A stretch of DNA of 11,079 nt from Diplocarpon mali (taxonomy: Eukaryota; Ascomycota; Leotiomycetes; Helotiales; Drepanopezizaceae), in assembly GCA_024741835.1 (NCBI GenBank), contig JAENRP010000609.1, forward strand, positions 4,279 through 15,357, given 5' to 3'. Numbering within the stretch: the first letter of the stretch is position 1; every line of letters starts with the position of its first letter. This document shows, one piece after another, positions 1-7,478 of this stretch. The notes under the pieces were generated by a model, which ran no database searches, was not told where the DNA came from, and worked only from the letters and a program-made list of their open reading frames with translations. The position numbers were made by a program, and so were the translations under genes.

Positions 1-404
1 AAAAACCCTCTCTCCTCTCCCTACCTTTACGACTTTAGGTACTAACCTTACTTGTACTTATTATTTATTTGCAGATAGGGATTAGTATTCTCAGCTTGCA
101 AGAGCCTTATATCTTCGCTAATAGTAGCAGGAGGCCGCTACTTAAGTTGGTTAAGGCATATATAGAGACCTAGAAGTGGAGGATCTTGTAATATAAGTCA
201 TATAGTCAGATAAGGACTAAGAAAGGGATATATATAGGACTACTGTTATACTTAAAGATAGGGCGTAATACCAACTACCTATTCTACCCCTAACTAGTGA
301 ATTATCCTAGTTCTCGTCTTCGGAGAGCCCGCTTGTGGTGCTTCCTCCCTCTTGTTTTTAGGTCTTCCCTTAGGCCTATTCTTGTGTTGTCTCCCCTCTG
401 TCTT
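1..404 (+). other. Left flank, possible degenerate gene 3' end, unrecognised
   Basis: This stretch lies outside the inverted-repeat arm that begins at 405 and keeps more TpG, CpA and overall GC than the rest, especially at 300-400. After the intron-like signal ending at 74, the frame starting at 75 runs 110 codons to 404 with only three stops: TAG at 171, TAA at 189 and TAA at 291. All three could be Gln codons altered by C-to-T change. The frame closes soon after 405. I recognise no domain in the translation, which is rich in Leu, Arg and Ser at its end (about codons 75-105). It could be the last exon of a decayed host gene, another transposon fragment, or chance. The junction at 404/405 is where the Copia copy is truncated, so this is probably foreign flanking DNA joined by deletion or rearrangement. 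Confidence 0.35.
40..74 (+). other. Candidate intron 3' end (branch site and acceptor)
   Basis: TACTAAC at 40-46 matches the consensus lariat branch site. A pyrimidine- and T-rich stretch follows, ending in TTTGCAG with AG at 73-74, about 28 nt from the branch A. This is the usual spacing in ascomycete introns. The 5' splice site would lie upstream, probably outside the window. The frame following the acceptor is unusually open. The pattern is short enough to arise by chance in AT-rich DNA. Confidence 0.35.
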
Positions 405-2371
405 ATACTACTAATCGCCTAAAGGCCGAATAGACTATTCCTATTATTTGCAAACTGCCTAAAGTATAAAACAACTTTAATATTATTATCCCTTTAATTA
501 AAGCACTTATAGTAAAGGATGTTTTTAAAATAGGTATAAGTAATAATAAGCCTTTACTACTAAGAAGCAGTTCCTTAGATAATAAGCCTATAGAACCTAT
601 AGCCGAACCTATGCCTTTAAAGAGGAATAAAGACTTAGAACTAGAAGACACCTTAGACGAATGCGAATCTAAGTGTATTTAGGCTATAATAGTATATAGG
701 ATTTATAAGCTCGAACTTTAATATAGCTTTGATAAAGATAATGCGTTCCTAGCCGCTAAAGGGATAATGAAAATCTCTCTTTTAAAGACGTATAATAAAG
801 CTATTAACAACTTAGAGAATAGAGTAATATAGAATAAGGCAATCTAAAAGGAGATAAGCTCTCTTATTATAAATAGTATATAAATAGAAGAACTGATGCT
901 AAAAGACGTGAACTTAGTTTTAATAAAGTGGGTCTTTATAATTAAGATATATATAGATAGGACCTTAGAATATTATAAGGTAAGGCTTATAGCTAGAGGC
1001 TTCTTCTAATAGTATAGAGAAGACTACTTTAATACATTTGCGCTAATAGTTCATATAAATACCCTTCGCATATTTATAGCAATAGTAGCCGCTAAGAACT
1101 TTAAATGCAGATAGTATAATATTAAGAATGCATTTACTAAAGCGATTATAAAGGAACGGATTTTTCTCTTTTAATTTAATAGTATTCCTATATGTGCTAG
1201 CCACTCTTTCTATATACTTTGCAATATCTATAGGCTTAAATAATCAGCTTATGATTAGAACCTCTTATATAGCTCTACTCTAATAGAAATAGGATTCATT
1301 TAAAGCCTAGCTAACCCTTATCTATTTACCTATACTAAGCGTAGAATTAAGTTACTATTATATATTAACGATATTGCTATAGCTGCGAAAACAACTACTT
1401 AATTAAATTAGTTCTTTATAATAATTTAAAAACGTTTTAATACTAAGGATTTAAAGGGAATTCATAAGATCCTTAGCATTTATATTATAAGGAACCGCTC
1501 TACTTAAGAACTTTAATTAAATTAAGAGTAGTATATTAAGAAGATCTTAGATCGAATAGGACTCTCCACTTATATTCCTAACTTTAAGCTAAAGCGTACT
1601 CCAATCGAAGGAAAGTATAATAAGTTAAAGCTTACTAATGAAAATAAGTAAAGAGGAGATCTAAAGAAGTACTAATAGGATATTAAAGTAATTATATATA
1701 CTATAGTATATATAAGATCAAATATCGCCTTTATTATTAAGTAACTTAATCAGAACCTAAAGGATCTAACGATTTAATATAAGAATGCAGTCAAGCGACT
1801 TAAAAGGTACCTTCGATTAATAATTATATAAAAGGTAAGATATAGACTAATAAAATATATAAGCGCAAAGCTTAAGGTATATATCAATTCTAATTAAGCA
1901 AATATAAAAGGTCGGAAAAGTATATTTAAAAGTATAATAGTATTATATAATAGACCTATATTATAGGAAAGTAGGAAGTAAAAATCAGTAGCTATCGCAA
2001 GTATTAAGGCCGAATATATATTAATATTATTAAATTGCAAGTAAGGATTATAGATTGCCTAAGTTCTAAAAGATATAGGTTTCGCTAAGTATATTAAATA
2101 AGATAAGAATTATATTAATCTTTAAGTAGATAATATAAAGGCGATTGCACTTATAAAGAATCTATACTTATATAAGCGATCGAAATATATTAATATTACT
2201 TATTACTTTATCTATAACCTTATTGTAAAGAATAAGTTATTAATTACCTATATCTTAATTAATCGAATAATAGTAGATAAATTTATAAAGCTATTAAAGA
2301 TAGTTGCAAAGTTTAAAGCGTTTAAAGATATAATAAGGTTGCAAAAGATAGTAGGGATTTAGTAGGCTTAA
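405..2371 (+). pseudogene. Ty1/Copia pol fragment: reverse transcriptase and RNase H, decayed
   Basis: This is the C-terminal half of a Copia polyprotein, which copies element RNA into DNA in virus-like particles. Order: linker after integrase (405-900); RT from KWVFIIK at about 926; ARGF at 992-1003; an EDYFNTFALIV-like stretch at about 1018-1050; and the active-site box at 1361-1375, read as YINDI where the family has YVDD. RNase H follows. Its first Asp position is Asn at 1886, its Glu position is Lys (IKAEY) near 2006, and VDN is kept near 2126. The end, with a KFKAFKDII-like tail, reaches a stop near 2360-2371. Many TAG and TAA stops interrupt the frame. Gag, protease and integrase are missing because the copy is truncated at 405. 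It continues into a 3' region and LTR on the same strand. Family assignment is firm and loss of function is certain. Confidence 0.93.
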
Positions 2372-2374
2372 GGA

Positions 2375-2524
2375 CGACTCTTAGGCCTACCTTATAAGTT
2401 AAGTTATATAGTCTTATAAAGGAAAGTTTTTAAATCGACTCTTAGACCTAGACTGCGAGTTAAGTTATATAATCTTATAAAGGAACGCTTTTAGGAAAAT
2501 TGACTCTTAGTCCCGCTTTGCAAA
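2375..2524 (+). repeat. Tandem repeat in Copia 3' region, built on the 24-nt motif
   Basis: Just after pol there are two full units and one partial unit. Each begins with GACTCTTAG (2376, 2437 and 2502), the reverse orientation of the window's 24-nt motif. The first two units then carry a shared stretch including AAGTTATATARTCTTATAAAGGAA. Periods are 61 and 65 nt. The same array is present in the other Copia copy at 7325-7474, so it belonged to the element before the copies separated. The function is unknown; it lies where a 3' untranslated region would be. Confidence 0.8.
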
Positions 2525-2604
2525 TGGAATTAGTAATTTTAATAAAGGTTATTATTAATTAATTATTTTTAATTTAAAGAGATACTTAAGAGTTAGATTA
2601 GCGT

Positions 2605-2613
2605 AAAAGGATA
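2605..2613 (+). promoter_or_regulatory. Candidate polypurine tract
   Basis: A purine-rich run (AAAAGGATA) lies three bases before the proposed LTR start. In the other copy the matching minus-strand sequence reads AAAAGGACA. LTR elements use such a tract to prime plus-strand DNA synthesis directly upstream of the 3' LTR. It is placed by position and composition only. Confidence 0.45.
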
Positions 2614-2615
2614 AT

Positions 2616-2858
2616 TGTTATTTTCCTAACTGCAGGTCAATTAGAGTAAGGTCTAAGTAAGGGTATTAAGATAGGTAATATAACTATCACTCTAATATAT
2701 TATCATATGACCCTATTGCTTAATCAGTAGGATATTAATACGTATATAGCTATAGGGAAGAAAGGGGTAACCTTCCTTCCTTAACTCTTACTAATATATC
2801 GACTATCGACCTTTAGAAGCCTCCTTTACCTACTGCGCCGACTCACTTAAGCTCAATA
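2616..2858 (+). repeat. Copia 3' LTR, copy 1 (243 bp)
   Basis: It starts TGTTATTTTCC and ends CTCAATA. The end is readable as a RIP-altered AACA, which would pair with the starting TGTT as the short terminal inverted repeat expected of an LTR. The same 243-bp block is at 6992-7234 on the other strand, and homology between the copies stops exactly at its last base. It contains an 8-bp inverted repeat (ATTAGAGT at 2640-2647, ACTCTAAT at 2689-2696). The next five bases (TATTA, 2859-2863) would be the target duplication. The partner cannot be tested because the 5' end of the element is gone. Confidence 0.75.
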
Positions 2859-3140
2859 TATTATAGAATTCGAAAACGCCTTACTTTAGCTTATCCTTTA
2901 GCATTTTGATTACCTTTTCTTAAAGAGCTTTAGGAACTCGAAATGTTTTCTCTTGCTAGGCTTTATAAGGTATTATCTTAATCTTAATATAAGGCGTAAC
3001 CTCTTTTTAAATCTAGCTAAGTTCCGTCTAATTAAAAGCTAAGGCGTCCTTTCGATTTATCAAGGTTTTATAAAGTAGTTTACATTCTTACTTTATTAAA
3101 TCATCTTCAATTTTTAATATATTAAAACGCTCTTTTATTA
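2859..3140 (-). pseudogene. Gypsy RT N-terminal region, truncated
   Basis: On the minus strand the sequence resembles the lead-in of fungal Gypsy RT: an acidic segment; DALAFN-stop-TEL at 3019-3048, where the stop replaces the conserved Trp; a VTPYIKIKIIPYKA stretch; and FRVPKAL before a KLK-stop-GVFEF segment ending near 2865. In the family this precedes the RT palm, with its own catalytic Asp pair, none of which is present here. Truncation is exactly at the Copia LTR boundary. The fragment cannot encode an enzyme. Confidence 0.8.
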
Positions 3141-3484
3141 ATTAGTATCCGATAGGTTTATTAGAAAATCTACTTATAATAAACTTATCGAATTTGCCAC
3201 TTAGCTTTAAAGGTTAAAGCTCCTTATCTTATTTAAACCAATTATCTAATCCTTTAAGCTTTAAGCCATTAGAGATACCCTAATCCACTAGTTGTACTTT
3301 ATCTACCTTACTTTTATATATAGTTCGAATATTAGCTAGTACTATACTTTTCTACTTCTTTCCCTTTTTATTAAATCTTATAAAACGGTCCGAATTTTCC
3401 TTTTTAAAAACAAATAAAAGATTTTCTAAGTCGTTAATTTAAAGTGTATAAATGGAAATATTATTATTAATTTTATTGTTTTTT

Positions 3485-3508
3485 ACTTATAGGTCTGGCC
3501 TATAAGTG
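3485..3508. repeat. 24-nt motif, perfect palindromic form
   Basis: Arms ACTTATAGG and CCTATAAGT are perfect complements separated by five bases (TCTGG). The left half matches the RIP-altered left half of the array motif. The right half is the same half inverted, rather than the usual CYTAAGAGT half. It sits between the RT and protease remnants of the Gypsy fragment. Confidence 0.7.
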
Positions 3509-3645
3509 GTTTTTAAGTTTTTTAAAATAATTAATAGATTATTAAAATTTGCAAAATGAACTCTCTTCTCTACTTTATTTTTCTTTTTTCTTAATTTTTA
3601 ATTTAATAAAACGCCGATTGTACTATTTTTTAAAATTCCAGATTT

Positions 3646-3669
3646 GACTCTTAAGCTAAGCTTGCAGGT
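3646..3669 (-). repeat. 24-nt motif copy inside Gypsy fragment
   Basis: On the plus strand it begins GACTCTTAAGCTAAGC and continues TTGCAGGT. This is the reverse complement of the array motif, with the left half read as ACCTGCAAG. It lies in the stretch between protease and RT, near the palindromic copy at 3485. Confidence 0.75.
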
Positions 3670-3919
3670 TAAATTACTATTATTTAAAATTGGTAAACTC
3701 ACCTTCCTTTTGCTATAACTCCTTGCTAAGTGCCCTCCTTTACTAGCATTAAGCCTAGCCCTTATACTAGCTAATCGTTTCTTAAAACCTTATTTTAGAA
3801 TTCGGCTATATTTCCTATAATAACCATTTATCCTTTTAAAGATTAATCTATATTCTAAAGACTAGCTTTTATAAGACTATCTTTAAGATAGTTAAATATT
3901 AGCTAAGATTTTAAAATAA

Positions 3920-4400
3920 AAGGCATTCTTAAAAGAATATCATTTAAAGAATTCTTTATTTTTAGAAAGTTAGTATAATTAATAATCCTTTTAACTTTAA
4001 CCTTTACGTTTTTCACCTATTTATTAAAATTGTATTTTAATCTAAAGATAGTCGAATAAATAAGGAGTCGATTGCTAACGATTGTCAATTAAGCTATTTC
4101 TGCTACTTTTCTAATTATTATATTAACTTTTGAACTATAATTGATTAAAGCCTTTACTTTAACTGATTCTTTTATAAAACAAATAATAATAGGGCTTTTT
4201 ATTACTACTATTAAATAATTTCGATTAATATTTTAAGATATTAAAGCTATTACTATAATATTATAGTACCTTTAAGTTCCTTTATCTTTTATAATTTAAA
4301 GATATTTAATTAAAGCTAAGTGCTTTTTAAAGTTCTTTTATATTATAATTTCCATTTCCTTATTATTATTTAAATCTTTAAAAGTAATTAGGATATGCTT
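3920..4400 (-). pseudogene. Gypsy aspartic protease region, decayed
   Basis: The minus-strand frame VKVKALINYSSKVN (about 4119-4163) aligns with the VKALIDSGSEVN-like start of fungal Gypsy protease. The catalytic Asp codon is AAT (minus strand, 4140-4142) and the following Ser-Gly reads Tyr-Ser, so the D-S/T-G triad is lost. Downstream, an IKNSLNDILLRMPF segment (near 3920-3980) matches the conserved hydrophobic flap and second-half region (family ILGMPFL). The protease would cleave the gag-pol polyprotein. Stops interrupt both sides. Assignment rests on motif order between gag and RT. Confidence 0.72.
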
Positions 4401-5170
4401 TCTTAGCACTTTATTAAACTATCTAATTATTTTAAATAAGTCTTTAAATGTAAGGTTTATTTACTAAGCTATAATATTCTCTACGGCTTTCTCTATTATA
4501 GTAGAACTAGCGTATTTATTAACGAATTTTTCCTATTTTAATATCTGTCTCTTTCGCTTAAGGTCAAGGGTTTATATAATAACTTCAACTTCTTAATCTT
4601 TAAGCTTAGAGCTATCTTTATCTATTATATCTTTAATCAATTTGTCTACTATATCGGCTTTATCCTTATCTACTGCAGTTTTAGACTATTAGGTATCTTT
4701 TAATATTTAGACTCTATATTAAGATTCCTAAGTTGCACGCGCTAATTTCTAGACTTTAGCTGGTTTTATTAGTATTAATAAAGTAGAAGATCTAAAAGGA
4801 CGCTAAGAATTCCAAGGGTTCTTAAATATAGAAGTAGTATTAATATTAGCTGAAATATTATTATTAACCTATCCTAAGATAGAGATGCCTCTAACTTCTA
4901 TAGCTATTTAATCAAAAGCTAAGTCCTTAAGAACTCCCTTAGGTAGATTACTAATTGGACTTATATATATATAAGTTGGAATTTTAGCGTTTATATTTAT
5001 AATATACTATCATTTGACTAAATTCTTATCCTATTTTATATTATATATTATCGTTCGAATAGTCTATAACTATAAGTGATTCTAGTGCTTTTTAATAAAG
5101 ATAGCTTTTAGCTTAAGATCTTTAATATAAAGCATCCTATACTTATTAATATATATAACCCTTATATTAA
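4400..5170 (-). pseudogene. Gypsy gag-protease linker, low-complexity decayed coding remnant
   Basis: The minus strand keeps long partly open stretches with TAG and TAA stops between the Cys-rich segment and the protease. One piece reads FKNPWNS followed by RPFRSSTLLILIKPAK (about 4720-4830), typical of the basic, Pro-rich linkers of fungal gag-pol proteins. A Lys, Glu and Asp-rich segment follows at 4500-4680. No catalytic motif is visible. It is annotated as part of the polyprotein because flanking domains are on the same strand in the expected order. Confidence 0.55.
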
Positions 5171-6480
5171 TAAAACATTAGAAAAGAGGATATTTGTTAT
5201 AATACTTATATAAAGGGCAATTGGATTCCTTATTATTGCAAAAGTTGCAAGTTAGTCTTCTTCTATTGCTATTTCCTTAATACCTTATAGTATTAATATT
5301 AGCAAAGTGCTAATTAAGATTAATTTCTCCTTCTTTAATCAACTATTGCATTCTTATATTAGCTGGTTATTCCGAATAATAAGAAGGAGGAGTCTGGTAA
5401 TAGGAACTACTAGGTTGGCTTATAATAGCTGAATTTTACCTATTACTAAACTAGAGAATATGCTATTTTTCCTATAAGAGATTATTAATCTTAGTTTCCA
5501 AGCTTTAAATTCAGAGTTCTATAAATTAAGTCTTAAGTTCCTTAATTCTAAAGTTAGATCTTACTCTTAAGTTAGGACTATAAGTGAAAGGTATAACTAC
5601 TAGGTTCTTCTTTACCTCTTTTATAACTTCTAAAGCCTTTGAATATTCTTAGACCAGGCTCTTAAGGTCTTTAGTATAAGAGGGAGTAAGGGCTTTTTCC
5701 TATTCTATAGCATTAATAGTTCTCTTACTAAGATCTGATTTTAAAGCAAAGGCCGAGAATTCCTTAAATAAGGCAAAGGTTATAAGGTCTTGCTTATTAA
5801 TTCTAAAATGCTTAATAATCTTATTTTAAAGGCTAATAGGTAATCTAAGTAAGAAAAGGCGGCCTCTTTTAACTTCGCTAAGTACTTTCTAGCTAATCAA
5901 GGTATTTAATATATAAGTAAAAGTCTAATAGTAGTTCTTAATTTCCTTAGGAGTATAAGTAATTAGAATAAATTCCTTTAAGAAAGCCAGGGTATTGCAA
6001 ATCTATTATTTATTAAATTCGCAGAATTCAGATTTCAAGGCCTTAATAAGGAGTTCTTATAAACTATAAGTTCTCCATTTGAGGAAGGATTTAATAATAT
6101 CTTTGCTTATATAATTATAGTAGTAAGGAAGTCGAGAAATCATATCCTCTTATATAATACTAAAATCGTAATAAGTTTCCTTATATTGCTTAAGGAAATT
6201 AGTAATATTAACGCCTATAAAGTAAGGAGCGCTAAGAGAATTAAAAAGGGGAAAGTGACTAGTAATAGCCCTAAATGCAGCTATTATCATTTTATACTAA
6301 CTATCTAAGTTAATAGAATCTATAAGGGGTAAAGGGGAAGCTTTGATATTATTAGATTAATTGCTAAAAGGAGTACTTTAAAATTCAAAAGGGCTTAAAG
6401 AACACTTAGAATCCGAGTTAATCTTAAAGTGATTAAGACGAGTTTGAAAAGATTCAAATAAAGGGTTAGTAAAAAGTTTA
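5170..6480 (-). pseudogene. Gypsy gag polyprotein region, decayed
   Basis: Gag forms the element's virus-like particle. On the minus strand, a stretch near 6115-6240 reads APYFIGVNITNFLKQYKETY and then a LPYYYNYI-like segment. This matches the start of the retrotransposon gag domain of fungal Gypsy proteins (APxFDGxN, FLxxYE, LPxYC). A helical Lys and Glu-rich region follows to about 5600. A Cys-rich segment (CNFCNNKESNC, 5218-5250) lies at the C-terminal side where a nucleic-acid-binding zinc knuckle is expected, but its spacing is not the standard C-x2-C-x4-H-x4-C. A copy of the 24-nt motif lies inside the frame at 5562-5585. The start codon is unclear; NPLFESFQTR near 6450 is the furthest upstream part I can support. 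Stops are TAG and TAA. Confidence 0.75.
5562..5585 (-). repeat. 24-nt motif copy inside gag frame
   Basis: The minus strand reads ACTTATAGTCC then TAACTTAAGAGTA, a near-consensus copy. It falls in the same translation frame as in the right-hand array: here FTYSPNLRV, in the array FTCSLSLRV. It sits between the helical part of gag and the Cys-rich segment. Confidence 0.8.
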
Positions 6481-6571
6481 AAATTGTTATTATTTTTAAT
6501 ATTTTCTAGTATTAATATTAAAAAAGTAAGTAGTAGTCTTAAGTTATTTAAGGACGTCTTTTTATCCTTCT

Positions 6572-6595
6572 ACTCATAGGCTAGGCCTAAGAGTG
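6572..6595. repeat. 24-nt motif, second palindromic form
   Basis: Arms ACTCATAGGC and GCCTAAGAGT are complementary at nine of ten positions, around TAG. Here both halves are of the CYTAAGAGT type, whereas the palindrome at 3485 has two copies of the other half. It lies in the Gypsy leader upstream of gag. Confidence 0.7.
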
Positions 6596-6599
6596 AAAT

Positions 6600-6991
6600 T
6601 CCAGATTCTATTAAAAGTTTAATCTAAATTTACTAAGAGATTCTAAGTAAATATTAAACAGCTAATAAGAGCGTTGCAATTAATCGTAGCAAAATAAGGT
6701 TTACCTAATCAAGGACCAATTTCTAAAATAAGGTTTATATATAAGAGTCTTCTTAGCCTCTAAGCCAATTCCTATTAGTTCTTAAAATAAAGGGGTCTCC
6801 GGAGATAATTCTAAGGCAAATTTTAGAATTCTATTAAACTAAAGCAGCTGAATTATCAAATCCAGATTTCTAAGGAAACTAAGGATACACTTCCAATTAG
6901 AGTTTGCGCTTAGTATTACTTAAGTACTCGAAACTACCGCTATTTGAAATTACTATTATAAGGTTCGCTAAACTTTTTATACTAAGAAGCC
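6600..6991 (-). other. Gypsy leader or 5' LTR remnant
   Basis: This stretch has no recognisable coding content on either strand. On the minus strand it has a TATA-like TATATAAA (6735-6742). A 13-bp direct repeat AAAATAAGGTTTA (plus strand, 6691-6703 and 6725-6737) flanks a TTGGTCCTTGATTAGG segment (minus strand). That layout could be the end of an LTR followed by a primer-binding site. The LTR limits cannot be set because no second copy is present. Its outer end abuts Copia copy 2, whose five-base target duplication would be AAGCC (6987-6991). Confidence 0.35.
6735..6742 (-). promoter_or_regulatory. Candidate TATA box of Gypsy LTR
   Basis: TATATAAA on the minus strand lies about 290 bases upstream of the first gag-like residues. 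It could be the LTR promoter. AT-rich composition makes chance matches common. Confidence 0.25.
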
Positions 6992-7234
6992 TATTGAGCT
7001 TAAGTGAGTCGGCGCAGTAGGTAAAGGAGGCTTCTAAAGGTCGATGGTCGATATATTAGTAAGAGTTAGGGAAGGAAGGTTACCCCTTTCTTCTTTATAG
7101 CTATATATATATTAATATCCTATTAATTAAGCAGTAGGGTTATATGATAATATATTAGAGTAATAGCTATATTACCTATCTTAATACCCTTACTTAAACC
7201 TTACTCTAATTGACCTATAGTTAGGAAAATAATA
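6992..7234 (-). repeat. Copia 3' LTR, copy 2 (243 bp)
   Basis: On the minus strand it runs from TATTATTTTCC (a RIP-altered TGTTATTTTCC) to CTCAATA, the same length as the LTR at 2616-2858. The 8-bp inverted repeat ACTCTAAT/ATTAGAGT is conserved here. A tandem 7-mer, GGTCGAT twice (plus strand, about 7040-7053), is intact here but altered in copy 1. The flank outside differs from that of copy 1, as expected for a true element end. Confidence 0.75.
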
Positions 7235-7324
7235 ACTGTCCTTTTGTACTAATCCAACTCTTAAGTATCTTTTTAAATTAAAAACAATTAATTAATAGCA
7301 ACCTCTATTAAAATCACTAACCTT

Positions 7325-7474
7325 ACTTATAGGGTAGGACTAGGAGTTAAATTTCCTAAAAGCGTTCCTTTATAAGACTATATGACTTAACTTGCGGTCT
7401 AAGCTTAAGAGTCGATTTAAAAACTTTCCTTTATAAGACTATATGACCTAACTTATAAGGTAGGCTTAAGAGTT
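7325..7474 (-). repeat. Tandem repeat in Copia 3' region, copy 2
   Basis: This is the counterpart of 2375-2524. On the plus strand the 24-nt motif starts at 7325, 7390 and 7451 (periods 65 and 61). Between motifs is a shared piece containing TTCCTTTATAAGACTATATGAC. The copy at 7390 keeps the less mutated left half, ACTTGCGG. It lies between the pol stop near 7479 and the LTR. Confidence 0.8.
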
Positions 7475-7478
7475 GTCC

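Larger units (their letters stand above)
405..2858 (+). repeat. Inverted repeat arm 1 (Copia 3' part)
   Basis: This 2454-bp segment matches the reverse complement of 6992-9446 almost without length change. The differences that I checked are mostly transitions, as expected if two copies of one element were mutated separately by RIP. The inner end of the match is exactly the Copia LTR terminus (CTCAATA at 2852-2858). The outer end at 405 is not an element boundary: the other copy continues further into integrase, so this copy is 5'-truncated. The arms face each other across the 4.1-kb Gypsy fragment. Confidence 0.9.
2859..6991 (-). mobile_element. Ty3/Gypsy-type retrotransposon fragment, decayed
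   Basis: Read on the minus strand, the order is leader or LTR remnant, gag, Cys-rich stretch, linker, protease, and the start of reverse transcriptase, after which it stops at 2859 against the Copia LTR. The rest of RT, RNase H, integrase and the 3' LTR are absent. Gag before protease before RT fits both LTR superfamilies, but the gag and RT sequences resemble those of fungal Gypsy elements. The fragment is full of TAG and TAA stops. Four copies of the 24-nt motif or palindromic relatives lie inside it. Copia copy 1 probably inserted into its RT region and Copia copy 2 at or near its 5' end. Confidence 0.8.

Noticed and set aside
403..651. Open frame of 82 codons on the minus strand
   Set aside because: It is antisense to the Copia linker between integrase and RT. 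The corresponding antisense frame is also open in the other arm because both are copies of one element. It has no recognisable domain and is open because RIP stops fall on the sense strand.
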